Positions 10,632-22,224 of a stretch of 64,000 nt of DNA are shown piece by piece. Location of the stretch: assembly GCF_028009165.1 (NCBI RefSeq), contig NC_079245.1, positions 744,001-808,000 of the forward strand, given 5' to 3'. Below the pieces are notes generated by a model that was not told the origin of the DNA, made no database searches, and worked only from the letters and a program-made list of their open reading frames with translations. The first letter of the stretch is position 1. Each line of letters opens with the position of its first letter. Position numbers and translations under genes: made by a program. This stretch comes from Akanthomyces muscarius (Eukaryota > Ascomycota > Sordariomycetes > Hypocreales > Cordycipitaceae).

Positions 10632-13114
10632 ATGGTGCGGGAACAGCGCGGCCTCCCTGCCGCGGTGGTTGGCGGCCCAAAGGAACGGCACATGCGGCAG
10701 AACCGGCCCCAGTTCGACCCGTCTGCGTTTCTGCCCGAAGACTTTTTGGCGAAGCCTTCCGTGCCCAAGTCCAAGCATCATACGTACTTTGAGTTTGCCA
10801 CCAACGAGAACAAGAAGAAGAAACTCGAATACCAGGTTTGACCATGATGCCGTGGCCCGTAACCTCTTCCCCGACTCATCGTCCCTAGGTCACAAACGAC
10901 AGAAAGCCGCCCCCGGGTTTCGAGTTTGTCCCCATGGGCAATCCCGACCTGACAACGGCCTGCAAAGAAATCTCCCGAGAAAAAGATGCCATGATCTTCA
11001 TTGTCTCCGTAGGTGGCCGCGGGCCGCTCGACACTTGTAGCCCCCGATATTAACAACCATTACGCAGAACTCCAGACGCGGCACCGCAAACCAAATTACT
11101 GGCCAAATGGGCCGCATCGGTTACCATATTCGGGCAATGATTGTCGAAGAGGCCAAGGCCAGCCTGAAGAACTTTTCGCAGTTGCCCGTCGTCGCCACGA
11201 ATGGAGCGCCTGAGCCGATTCCCGAGTCGCAGGAAGAGTATCATGCACAGGCTGATGCTGCTGTCAGAGATTTGTTTCCTCGCATTCCCAATACTGATCG
11301 CCAAGCCATTGTTGATTATTCCTTTACTCGAGTTCGTCTACCATCTCTTACCACGCCCTTCGCTAACTCTAACCGTATCCAGGGTATGTCCGCTAGAGGC
11401 ACCGTGCCTGTCGGCCTTTCTAGGGAACTTCCATTGGTCAGAAGAGTGCAGCTAGCCGTGCTGGCCCATATCCGCCATACGCATACACCATATGATCGGC
11501 TACTCAAGTTCAAGGACGTATCACGGGACGACGCTCGCAAAATGGTTGAAAAGCGCTGCCTTGATACCCTCGTCCAGTGGCGAGGCGATGAAGAGACTGG
11601 CCGCGATCAGTTAGACGAGATTCTCCGCGAAGTGGTCGTTATTTCCGACTCTGAAACCGGAGATTCGGAGGACGAGTCTACTGATGCCACCTCAGCCGAG
11701 GATGCAGACATGGAACTTGCAGTTGCGGGACCCTCAAGCCAAAGATACTCCGTGCCACGGACTGAGTTGGATACTGCCATGGATTTGCAAATGGACCCGC
11801 CCGGAACTACTCCTGGACAATTGCAGCCGTCCGTATTAGACCCTAACCAACAGGTGGCCAATTTCCAGAGGTGCAATCAACGTGGTTTTAAGCGATACCG
11901 TGCCTGGGAAGAAGCCATCCGGCGAAATAGAGAGGTTCGAGGCTCTTCCGCTGCCATGGAAACTGACACTGGCTCGCACCCAGTCTATTCCCAGCAACAG
12001 CCGCCACAATCTGCTGCTTCGACGCAGCCAGTCTATGGAACTGCATTTGCAGCAGCGGCTTCTCGGCCCATGACGCCGCCGTCCCAGGATGTACCACTTC
12101 CCTCGATAGAGACCATGTCGCCACAGACGATGGAACCATCATTTGTGCGTCGCATACCCCTTCGTGGGACTGTGGACATACAGCATCCAGACACCTGGGA
12201 CCAACCTCAGTACCAAGCCAACGTACCTGGGAGACATGCGCATATTATGGTACCATCTGGATCTGCATTGCAGTACTCGGGACCGCCTCCTCAGGCCCCC
12301 GCATATCCGTATCAAGCACCGTACGGGACAGCAGTACATATGCGTGCTTCAAGGCAGGTAAGTGACGTACAACCACCCGGACCTAATGGCCCATCTCAGG
12401 CAGCTTTTTGGCAGGCACAAGGTTCCGCCGCCGCTCATAGGATTATAATGGATGTCAACCGGCCAGGAGAGCGCTCCAACCCCATCGTTATGGAGGATAG
12501 GGGAGGATTTTACGAGCGCGTCACCCAGCCGGAGGAACAGAGGATTTCTGTCCTGGAGCCACCCATTTTGATTCGCGAAGTTCGCCGCTGGTCTCGGCCC
12601 CCAGAGCCATATGGAAGCCGCATGTATGTCGCTCGTCGCGAGAGTCCGATGGTGCATGACCACGACATGGACGGCGTCGAGTTGTATCACGCTCCGCCCC
12701 CGCGCGAAACCACCCATATGATACCTCAATGGGGACCTCAGTACCACAACGGTCCGTCACAGCCGGTTCCTCTGGCAGTCTCTGACCTTCGGGACCACGG
12801 GGCGATACATGTTCGCGCCCTGTCGCAGCCCCCTTCCCACGCGGAGCACCAAGGGGGATTCCCATCACCTCGTAGGGACGTGTGAGTGTTGCTGGTCTCT
12901 TCCATCTTTGCTTGTTCTTTTGTTCCACGACAGAAACTCTTGTCTTGTCGACTTTGATGATGTGCTCACACGATGCAGAAATCAAAGCAGCCGGGGCACC
13001 AGAGATGGCCAGTATGCGCACGCACAGACTCGAGGACATGGGTACCGGTCACCGCCAACCCCGGCATCGCCACGACGGCATGGGCCGCGAGGGAACGTCA
13101 TTGTTCTCGATTGA
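10632..13114 (+). CDS. DUF2293 fungal nuclear-type protein, five exons
   Basis: Predicted exons: 10632-10835, 10889-11008, 11068-11331, 11383-12881 and 12979-13114, giving about 740 residues. The start MVREQRGL is the first ATG in the frame. The DUF2293 core lies near residues 135-250: VRDLFPRIPNTDRQAIVDY, then LPLVRRVQLAVLAHIRHTHTPYDRLL, then RWRGDEETGRDQLDEILREVVVISDSE, which is followed by an acidic stretch. The remainder is Pro/Gln/Arg-rich and disordered. Intron 11332-11382 is 51 nt and in frame, but has a GCTAAC branch motif, so splicing is likely. The last intron uses a strong GTGAGT donor that overlaps an apparent stop; the added exon ends NVIVLD, a hydrophobic tail resembling a SUMO-interacting motif. 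The function of DUF2293 is unknown. Confidence 0.85.
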
Positions 13115-13660
13115 GGTCTGTGACCATGCTACCGGGTATATACGTTTTTTTGTGGAGGAACATGATGGATGCAACGTTTACGTTTTTTGTCCTGGGAATA
13201 TACATTGGGCTCATTCATGTTGCATTGGCTCTTTGTTACGACTTCTTTTACTTTGACGAATTTTTGTTATGATGGCTCTTTGTTGCTTTTTGTGTTCTAG
13301 ACTGCGACTCTGTACTTTTTCTTGAATTTGCATAGCGCTGCGAGAGAAAGACTATTGAACCCACGACTCTGCTTTCATGAAGCTGATACAGGAGGAATTA
13401 TAGACGAACTGGGGTCCGATAGACGGGACAGAGGCATATTCGGATAATGTTTTCTTGATGACTACAATACACTACTCATTCACATTGTCTCATCAAATCT
13501 TGTATGATACTTGTGATTTTTTTTGGAAGTATTTAGTCTTTCTACCTGATATATACAGTCTGCTTTTAATAAAATCCCGAAACAAATGAACGTGGCCTAT
13601 TTTCCGAACATGCTTTTCTCTTTCATGTTGTATGACAAGTCGTATCCTGTCAGATTCTTC
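13115..13660. other. Convergent 3' region
   Basis: AT-rich 3' ends of the DUF2293 gene and the RRP12 gene. No gene is seen. Confidence 0.6.
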
Positions 13661-16600
13661 TTAATTCCTGCCTCCTCGTCGACCCTTGGCGATGCCATTC
13701 GCCCCCGTCGGGCCAGGACCGTGACGCTTCTCCACGCCCAGTCCTCTTCTGCCATTCGCGATGCCACCGCGTCCCGATCGCCCACTCCCACCACCACCGC
13801 GTCCACCGCGTCCTCCTCTGAAGCCACCACCTCCACGACCACCACCGCCGCCACGGCCTCGATCACCCTTGCCGGGGCTGATTCTATTCTTGACCATGGC
13901 GGCTGACTTTTCATCGAGCTGCACACCACCGTCCTCGTCGTCGTCGCCGTCGACGTCGTCCCGTGAGCGACGGTTCGAAAACTTGAGCTTGCCGCCGCGG
14001 CCGCGGCGTGCGGCGTCCTTGCCCTTGATGGCGGCGACGTAGGCGCCGACACCGGAGCCGCCAGTCTCTGGCTGGTCAATCTCCATTGCGTTTTCATCTC
14101 CATCGTCGTCCTTGCCGAGGATGAGCTTGCCGTCGAGGTCAAACCTGGCCTTGGACTTTTTGTGCGGCTGGCGCGCCTTGGAGGGCTTGGTGGAGGAGAT
14201 GTTGGCGAGGGCCTTTTTGTCGAGCAAGTCCAGAGGCTCGTCGTCGTCTTCGAGGATGTACGTCTTGCCGCCCTTTTGCGCCTTCTTCTTGATCCGGGGG
14301 GCCTCGTCGTCGTCGTCGTCGTTGTCATCCTCGCCTTCCGACTCGCTGCTGTAGATGGCGCGGTCGTATTCCGTGTCAAACTGCTGCTTGCCGTTTTGCT
14401 CCTCGTCCTCGTCCTCATCACTGTCGTCATCACCCGCGCGGGCGGCGTCCTTTCGCTTCTTGGCGCGCTCTTTCGTCTTGCGGATGTTGACAATGAGCTT
14501 GCGGTCGGGCTCGGGGCAGGCCTGGTGGATGGCGTCGTAGCCGAAGCGACGGACCATGCGCTCGAGGATGTGCTTGACCTTTGCCTTGAAGTGGCCCTTG
14601 TGCTCGTGGCTCCAGACGATGAGGTTGGGGACGAGCGTGGCGAGGCGGGGCAGCATGAGCTCGACGGGCAGGCTGATGACGCAAATCTTGACGAAGCCCA
14701 GGCAGCTCTTGACGATCTCGCGGTTGTTGGAGGTGAGGAAGAGGTCCATGGTCTGCACCAGGTCCGACAGCGTCTGCTCGCTCAGCAGCCCGCGGTATTC
14801 GTACAGCAGCCGGCTGATGGCGGTGATGCTGGCCGAGATCATGTGCGGCGTGCTGCCGGCCAGGCCGGCGCTCACCATAGTGAAGAACTCTTCAATGTTG
14901 GCTGTGCCGGCGGGCGCGTCGGCGGGCATGTGCGGGACCTTGGCGTTGTCGATGGGCGCGTTCTCGGCGGACGCCATGCGCTGGCCCATCTGCACGAGAA
15001 GCTCGTAGGCCGTCTCGCGCGCGCGCTCGTTGTTCTCCTTGCAGCAGATGACCACCTCGCTGAGAACCGAGGGGATAAAGTGCAGCGAGGTGTTGGGGAC
15101 GTAGGGAAGGAGGGCGGTAATGGCAGCGAGACGGTCGCGGCGGGCCGGCGCTGATACCTTTTCGGTGCTCGAGACGAGGAGCTGCTGAAGCTCTGTGCTG
15201 CGCGCCTCTAGAGCCGCCTTGCCGAGCTCCGAGGTCTCCATGCGCGGAATCAGCTTGTATGCCTTTTTCTGCAGCTGCGGCTCGTCGTTGCGGTTGATGA
15301 TGAGCGAGGCAATCTCAAAGAGCGTCGCGAAGCTCTCGCGCGGCAGGTAGGCGGACATGGTGATGACGAGGTCCATGAGCGTCTGCGCGGTGGAGGGCAT
15401 GTGGTCCTTGCCCTTGTGGTGGTGGCCCTTTTCCTTTTCGGCCGTGTCGAGGGTCTCGAGCTCCGCGGCGAGCATCTTGCTCACGCGGTCAAAGGTGTCC
15501 ATGAGCTCCTGCTTGGGCGTGATGCTGAGGAAGGCGTTGACGGTCTGCAGTATAGGGCCACGGCTCTGGGGGAGGGTCTGGGTATATACGTTGAAGAGGA
15601 CGGCGAGCATGTTGCCGGCGTACTGGCCGAGGTAGGTGAGGTTGTTACCGGCCGTCTCCTTGCTGACGCGAGCCTGCAGCAGAAAGTCGTCCTCCTCCTC
15701 GGCAATGGTCGACATGGCCTGGTTGGACTCGATGAGCGTCTTGAGGGCACGGCAGACGTCGAGGCGCAGCTCGGTCTGCTTGTATAGTAGATTGGCAATC
15801 ATTTCGGCAAAGCCTTGGTCGAAAGCCTCGGTCAGGTCGAGAGGTAGATCACAGTATCCAGGCAGGATAGACCACACCTGCTGAACGAGGGTCTCGTAAA
15901 TCTTGATCTCCATAGTCTTGGGGGCGTCGCCGTGCTCCAAAACGCGCTGGAACATGACTTCGCTCAGGGGAACCATTTCAGTCTTGAAGTGGCTCAGGTT
16001 GGTGTTGCTCGTGTAATCGCGCAGAATGGGCAGCAGCCACGCGCGGCCGGCTTGGCCCTTGACGGGCTTGATCAGATTGAGCGGCAGCACAGAGAGAACA
16101 GCCTCGGGACCCATGGCGCGGACGGCCTGGCCAATAACCTCGTCGGCCTCCTTCTTGTTGCGGAAAGACGAGTTCTCGCGAATCTCGCCAATCGTCTTGG
16201 TGACGCTCAGGAGGATTGGGTTGGCTCTCCAGCGCAGCGACAGGAACATGGCGGCGAGGACATTGAAGGTCTGCAGCCAGGCGGCCTGAAACTGAACAGT
16301 GAGAAGAGACTCGGCCGTCTTGGCAATCTTTTCCAGTGTCTTTTCGTCGTATATTGAGGGGTCAACAATCACTTGCTGAGGGATGCAGTTGGCCATGAAT
16401 GAGATTAAGCACTCGGAAGCAGAAATGCGAATATTTTCGGACTGCGATTCGAGAAACTGAGAGACCATGTTGAACAGCTCCGGCACATTTTGAAAGGTGT
16501 CCTCGGGTTCGAGCTGCGCAGAGACGTCGTAGCCTCGGGAGAGAATGGCCAGCCAGGGCGGGACCAGCTGGGTGTCGTTGGCGGCCGGTCGCAACTCCGA

Positions 16601-17551
16601 AATAATTTCCATCAGACGGGGCAGCTTGGCGGAAGAGACCTCCTCGCTCATGCCCTCAAATATCATTTCAAAAATCTCAAAAGAAGCCATGGTCATGTAC
16701 TCGTTGCCCGTCTTGGCAATGTTGAGGAGCAGGTCGCAGAGCGACTCAATCTTGGTGCTGGGCCAGCCGCCACTGGCAGCGGCCACCGTCTTGACGAGGT
16801 GCAGGGCGTGGATGATCTCGGGGTCGTGCGTCGCGGCAGGCGCCTTTTTGCCTTTGCGGGCGGCGATGGCCTGCGCGGCGAGGGTCTCGAGGTTCTTGAG
16901 CGCCGTCTGGGCGCACATGTCGGCGGCCGGGTGGTCGAGGGCCGGGCTCGGGGGCGGGTTGCGCAGGACGCGCTTGAGGGCGTCCTGGGCGCGCTTGCGG
17001 ATCTTGGGCCGGTGCTCGAGGGCGAGGTTGAGCAGGCCGGCGACGGCGCGGCGCGGGCCGACCTGCGCGACCGACAGCTCCCACGAGGCCGCGTCCTGCG
17101 CGAGCAGCAGGCTCTCGAGGCAGCCGATGGACGTGCGCAGCAGGATGGCCTCGGCGTCGGGCATCAGCAGGACGGGCGCCAGCAGCGTCAGGATCTGCGT
17201 GAACTTGGAGCGCAGCAGCGCCTCGGGGGCGTACGGCGTCACGACGTCGAGCAGGTAGACGGCCGGCGTGGCGAGCTCCGTGTTGACGGCGCCGCTGCTG
17301 TTGGCATTCTGGAGGAGGGCGAGGAGGGCGGCAAAGTATCCGGTCGGCGTGGGCGCAGTGTTTTGGTCCTTCAAAGTCGACTCGACGGCCTGAAGCACAA
17401 CAACGGTCTGTCCTCGAGATTGTCAGTCCCGTCACAAAGAACAAGAGAGGCGGTATGGATATTTTTGACTTACACGTTTCTGGCTCTGCAGGCCGGGCGA
17501 CTTGATCTTGTCAAGCTTCTCAGCCAAGGACGGCGTCGTGGGCGTCGCCAT
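13661..17551 (-). CDS. rrp12: Ribosomal RNA processing protein RRP12
   Basis: Two exons: 17474-17551 (26 codons, MATPTTPSLAEKLDKIKSPG) and 13661-17407, joined across a 66-nt intron, total about 1274 residues. This is close to the roughly 1230 of yeast Rrp12. HEAT-like helical repeats fill the first 1000 residues and include the NUC173 region. Near residues 1020-1120 there are acidic patches and the conserved EPLDLLDKKALANISSTKP block. The C-terminus is RGG-rich (runs of GRGGGG), typical of RNA-binding tails. Rrp12 acts in the nucleolus and in nuclear export of both pre-ribosomal subunits, with exportin and Ran partners. The start of VPS29 lies 450 bp away on the opposite strand, so the two probably share a promoter region. 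Confidence 0.95.
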
Positions 17552-18001
17552 CTTGTCCCAAGAAGTTATATTTGATCAGTACAAGCCAAAATGGTGATAT
17601 TCTTTCGGTGAGAAGGCGATCCAAACCCAGGCCCAAAATTTTGGTGCAGCACCGCCCAAGAAAAATTCCTTATCGGCGACTCCCCGCCAGCGATAAGATC
17701 CGTCAGTGTCTTTTTTTTTTTCGTGGAGTACTTTTTGGCGGCAAGTACATTAGCCGAGTTATCGCTGTATCCGGATCTCCTGCACTAGCCACCCACTAGC
17801 CACTCCGAGCCGCTGTTAGTTGTGCTGTCAGTGGCGCTGCCTGCCAGGCGGACTCGTCACCAGCTGCCCCTCCAGCCTCATCAGGCCGTTGAACCTAGGA
17901 AGCTCCGGAGGCCGTCGACCAAGTCTCTCCGCGCCGCTACCAGAACAACACCCGCGTCGCACGATTGCTGCAGCAGAGCTGCACAGGGAGGATTGGACAC
18001 C
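17552..18001. promoter_or_regulatory. Divergent promoter region, RRP12 / VPS29
   Basis: 450 bp between two divergent start codons. It holds a T10 run at about 17710-17720 and repeated CCACTAGCCACT near 17790. Both neighbours are housekeeping genes. No defined transcription-factor site can be claimed. Confidence 0.5.
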
Positions 18002-18766
18002 ATGGCTTTTCTGATTCTTGTTCTCGGCGATATCCACATCCCCGACCGAGCTCTCGACTTTCCCGCCAAGGTACGGCCGTCCCTTGCCAGAGCTGTCGCG
18101 AAAGCGCGAGCCGTCGTCTGACATGATCCCAATCACTGACAATTCCTCCCGCCTGTAGTTCAAGAAGCTCCTCGCGCCCGGCAAGATTGGCCAGACGCTG
18201 TGCCTCGGCAACCTGACCGACAAGAACACGTACGAGTACCTGCGCTCCGTTGCGCCCGACCTCAAGATCGTCAAGGGCCGGTACGACGTCGAGGCCACGT
18301 CGCTGCCGCTGACGCAGGTCGTCACGCACGGCGGCATCCGCGTCGGCTTCCTCGAGGGCTTCACGCTCGTCTCCAACGAGCCCGACCTGCTGCTCGCCGA
18401 GGCCAACCGCCTCGACGTCGACGTCCTCTGCTACGGCGGCACCCACAAGTTTGACGCCTTTGAGTACATGGACAAGTTCTTCGTCAACCCGGGGAGCGCG
18501 ACCGGTGCTTACCTCAACGGCTGGGGCGACGACGGCGAGGGCTCGACCCCGAGCTTTTGTCTAATGGATGTAGGTTTCTTTTTCTCGGGGTGCGGGAAAC
18601 ACGAAACGGGAATGGGCTTGCTGACAAGAACAACTTCTAGGTCCAGGGGATTTCTCTCACATTGTACGTCTATCAGCTCAGAAAAGACGAGCAAGGAAAC
18701 GAGACGGTCGCGGTGGAAAAAGTCACGTACACAAAGCCTGTTCCGCAAACAGGGAATGCTTCATAG
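18002..18766 (+). CDS. vps29: Retromer subunit VPS29
   Basis: Three exons: 18002-18070, 18159-18569 and 18641-18766, all phase 0, 201 residues (family about 180-205, with fungal insertions). It has the metallophosphoesterase fold: LVLGDIHIPDRA at the N-terminus, LCLGNLTDKNTYEYL, VVTHGGIRVGFLEG, then CYGGTHKFDAFE and FVNPGSATGA. As in known Vps29, one canonical phosphoesterase histidine is replaced (GNLTDK instead of GNHD/GNCD), which fits a scaffold rather than an enzyme. In retromer it holds Vps35 for endosome-to-Golgi sorting. The start MAFLILVLGDIH matches the family's first beta strand, so no extra N-terminal residues are expected. Confidence 0.96.
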
Positions 18767-19398
18767 CCAACTGGAGGGTGGGTTAGAAATGGAGACAGAG
18801 TTAGCACGATGTGCTAGTGCAGGTGGAACAATAACGGCAACATTGCAAGCTGCGATATATACCATGATGTGCATAGAAGTCGCCCGAGAGCAAGGTTTAT
18901 TTGTCGTGCCCGAGAAGCCGGGCAGATGCCAACTACACAACAGTGAGACCGCTACAACACGAGCAGGCCATGAGAAGGCAAAATGTAAATAAAGCATTAA
19001 TAAGACTGCTGCTGCTTTGGTATCTTCAACGACAGAAACAAACTAAACCAAGAAAACAACAAGAAGAAAACAAAGCTAAAAATGCTCAGGAAACCAAGAA
19101 TGCTAGTAATGTCCAAAAAACCAAGGATGTTAAAAATGCTCAGAAAGGCCCCCTCCTCCCCAAAAAGAAAACGAAGAAACCTCTTAAGGTCAAGAAAACC
19201 AAAAAGACCAAGAAACCTCCAAAGGTCAAGAAAATCCGAAACCCAAAAACCAAGCAAATCCAGAAACCCCCAAAATCCACTCATGCAACCATCCATGCGT
19301 CCATCTATCCATCCATCCATCAATGAAAGTCCAAGAAAAAATTCCAAAAGTGAACCAATCAAAACTCCGAAATTGAGCCAAAGAAGCCCTCCAAACGT
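18767..19398. repeat. A-rich degenerate minisatellite between convergent genes
   Basis: From about 19020 to 19290 the plus strand consists of variants of short units such as AAACCAAGAA, AATGCTCAGAAA and CAAGAAAACC. A CATC tetranucleotide run (CCATCCATCCATCC) follows at about 19300-19322. It is open in several frames only because it lacks T; no protein family is seen. It separates the VPS29 and SGO1 3' ends. Confidence 0.7.
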
Positions 19399-21064
19399 TC
19401 AGCTCACTGAACGCCTCAGTTTGACCTTGAGGCTGGGTTCAGCGTAGCTCAGAGATGACCTATTTCTTCTGTGCCTCTCAATGCGTGCCTCCTGAGCCAC
19501 CTTTTCTTGAGCCACCGTTTCCTGCGCCAGTTTTTCTTGGGCCATATTCTTTTGAGCCAGTTTTTCCTGAGCCAGTGCGTCTTCCTGAGCCTTTGCTTCT
19601 TGGGCGAGCCTCCTTTCCTCACGGCTAAGTATAAAAGATCGAACGGTCTTGTCGGTACCCTCCTCGTTGGGAGCCGGTGCGTCTTCCTGAATCCTTGCTT
19701 CCTGGGCGAGCTTCCTTTCCTCACGGCTAAGTATAAAAGATCGACTGATCTTGTCGGTACCATCCTCGTTGGGTGTTGTTTTGTGCTTTTTGGGCAAACC
19801 CTCGCTCAGTGCTGTTTTGAGCTTCTTTGGCGACTGCTCACTGGTTGTTTTGCGCTTCTTGGGCGATTGCTCGCAGTGCGTTGTTTTAGACTTCTTCGGA
19901 GACTCCTCGTTGGTTTTCTTTCGCTTCTTGGGCGACTGCACATCATCGTTTGTGCTCTTTTTTCCCAGTGGCACTCTCTGACTCTGAGCAGCGTCTGCCT
20001 TGGCACGTGCAGCTTCTCGCTTTTCATTGGTGAGCTCCCTGAGCGTCTTGCCGCGGGACTTCTCAAGCAAAGTAACCCCTTGAGCATGAGTTTGGGGAAG
20101 TAGATTCTCATCCGTAACCTTCTCCAGCGTCATGGGCTCATATTGATTTCTGCTGTACTTGCGCTTCGACCCCGTCTTAATGGGAAGAATAATAGGCGTG
20201 TCTGAGGTGGGGTCCTTATGAACTCGACTTTCTCTAATCATCGGTGTCATAATGGTGGTAGACGATGTAGGCCTGATGCAGAGTCTATCAAGATCTGGCG
20301 ACGACACGACTAGCGGTGAAGAATCGAGGTTGCTAGAGAAGTTGCGTGCTCTAGCTTCGCGTGGCGGGGTGTCAGTCTTGGCCGGCTCTCGGTCGTTGAT
20401 AGGGGCAGGAGGAAGCTGCTCAGTAGTGCGTTCATCCTCTTCTTCTGATAGTGCCTGAAACAGGTCGGCACTGCAACATGTTAGTATGTGGACGGCAATA
20501 AAACCAGGTACAACGCTTACCTCGCGGACTCGCGCAAGAACGTGTTGTCCTCGGCGATGTTCCCGAGTTGCTCAACAACGGAGGCAACATCCTGAGTGTA
20601 ATGACGTCGTTGTGAAGGAGTTGGGCGAGTATCGACAAAGCTCGCTCTCTGAGTCACAGCTGCAAATTGTGGTGAGGTTGGGCTGATAGGGGCCTCGAGT
20701 CCGAGGCTTGTGACGAGGGTGCCCCATTCCGCGAGGTGGGATATAAGTTTCTCCTTGACTGTAAGGGCATATTCGACGATTCGGCGTGCATTGTTTTCCT
20801 GGGCTTCGTGCTCGAGCTCGATGATACGCTGGCGCAGCTCAAAAATCTCGGCTTTTGATTGTTGTAGCTCGCGTTCAAGCTCGCGAGTGCGAGCCTGACT
20901 GGAGTGGTTGCTCTTAGCAAGTTCTCTATTTTGGCGAAGCATCTTCCTTCGAACTGTTTAGTGTCTCGGGTTAGCATCTTTTAGGTCGCATGTGAAAAAC
21001 GGAAGGTCATACGAAGTTCGATGCTCTCTGCTGTGGAGAGCGCTGGCTCATTTAGTCTGGCCAT
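19399..21064 (-). CDS. sgo1: Shugoshin (centromeric cohesin protector)
   Basis: Three exons: 21013-21064, 20521-20953 and 19399-20470, with introns of 59 and 50 nt, 518 residues. The N-terminus has MARLNEPALSTAESIE followed by LLRRKMLRQNRELAKSN, the start of the shugoshin coiled coil, which runs to about residue 75. It should form the PP2A-binding dimer. The C-terminus carries the short basic shugoshin motif, ending SLSYAEPSLKVKLRRSVS, which in relatives binds phosphorylated histone H2A. Between them is a Ser/Pro-rich disordered middle. It includes a repeat array: five or more SPKKxKTT units, two RSFILSREER units and about ten LAQE units. It shares a 605-bp promoter region with DAD2. Confidence 0.93.
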
Positions 21065-21669
21065 TGTGTGCAACGCGACGGCTGGCGGCCGAAAAAAAAA
21101 AAAGGGTGAATCCTGTACTGGAGTACTTGAGGTGTTGAATGCTGGGTTTTTGTATGATTCTGACAGAAGTCAAGCAGAAAAGACGGTGCGTAGAAATCAA
21201 GTCAATGCGCAGATCGAAGATGCAGTTGGAGGGGTTGAGGTTTGCGATGCGATGCGTGTTGACCAATTGCACCTCGAGCGGGTCCTCGCGCTGGGTGCTG
21301 GTTGTCAGGGCAACCAGGGGCTGGCATGCGCTGAGAGCTGCCAGCGGGCGCTGTTCAGGCGCTGAAACTCTAAAATTCGCCAAAAATCACTGGAAGAGAA
21401 CAAGCAAATCAATCAAAGTTTTTTTGCGACGCGAAGCCAGGCAAATCCATTAAACTGTTGAAGTGGCGAATCTCGAGAAGAAAGGAGAAAAGCGCAGAGT
21501 TGGCTTGCTGCTGCTGACCCCGCTAGAACTCGACGAAAATCACTAGAAGCGCATAGCGCGAACGCCAACACGGGAAGATCAATTAAACATTTGACGCGAC
21601 GATCCTCGAACGGCCAAAAAAGAAGAAGCAAGACGCAGATTTAGCATCTTGCTGCGATCACCATCCACC
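21065..21669. promoter_or_regulatory. Divergent promoter region, SGO1 / DAD2
   Basis: 605 bp between the SGO1 and DAD2 start codons. Three ACGCGA motifs lie at 21073, 21429 and 21594. ACGCG is the core bound by fungal MBF (Mbp1-type) G1/S regulators. The DAD2-proximal half also holds an imperfect direct duplication of about 140 bp: AAAATCACTGGAAG at 21384 recurs as AAAATCACTAGAAG at 21536, and CATTAAAC at 21448 recurs as AATTAAAC at 21583. Regulation is inferred, not shown. Confidence 0.5.
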
Positions 21670-22224
21670 ATGTCGTACCCTACACGTTCTTTATCGACCC
21701 ATATGCGCGCCCAGAGCGGCATTGGTGCTTCCTCTGGCCAGCAGTCTGCGCTCTCGGCTCGTATCGAGGAGAAACGCGCCGAGCTGGCGCATCTCAAGGA
21801 GCTCAAGGACCTGAGCGGTGCGGTGGCATCGCAAATGGAGGCATTGGAGCAGAAGCTCTCTACCCTGACGGATGGAACAGAAGGTGAGCCGGGCACTGCT
21901 GTGCATGCAAGACTGTGCTAACGCTGTGCAGCCATCGCAGCCGTGATTGGCAACTGGCACAATGTTTTGGGCGCCATCAACATGGCATCAAGTAAGTCTT
22001 TTTTTCTTTCTTTCTGTTGGGAGTGTGATGTACATTCGCTAATTCAAGCAGCGAAACTCGCGACGCCAGCATCTGCACCTGCAAAGGAAGCCGAGGCGCC
22101 TGAAGGTGGTCCGCTCCCAGAGACACTCGTACGAATCCCTACAGAACACGCGCCGACGCTACATGCTCAGACGGAAAACATGGAAGCCGCAGCGGCCGAG
22201 GATGCATCCATGGCAAGCCCCTAG
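21670..22224 (+). CDS. dad2: DASH complex subunit DAD2
   Basis: Three exons: 21670-21883, 21932-21991 and 22052-22224, 148 residues. The Dad2 core is residues about 28-95: SARIEEKRAELAHLKELKDL, then VASQMEALEQKLSTLTDGTE, then IGNWHNVLGAINMASS. The last block is the Dad2 signature, rebuilt only after joining exons 1 and 2. The C-terminal tail is Ala/Glu/Pro-rich and low complexity. The DASH/Dam1 ring couples kinetochores to microtubule ends in fungi. The introns are 48 and 60 nt. The promoter is shared with shugoshin on the other strand. Confidence 0.95.

Noticed and set aside
14162..15154. 330-codon and other long antisense frames within RRP12
   Set aside because: RRP12 is unambiguous on the other strand. 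The antisense translations are low-complexity Val/Asp/Gly products.
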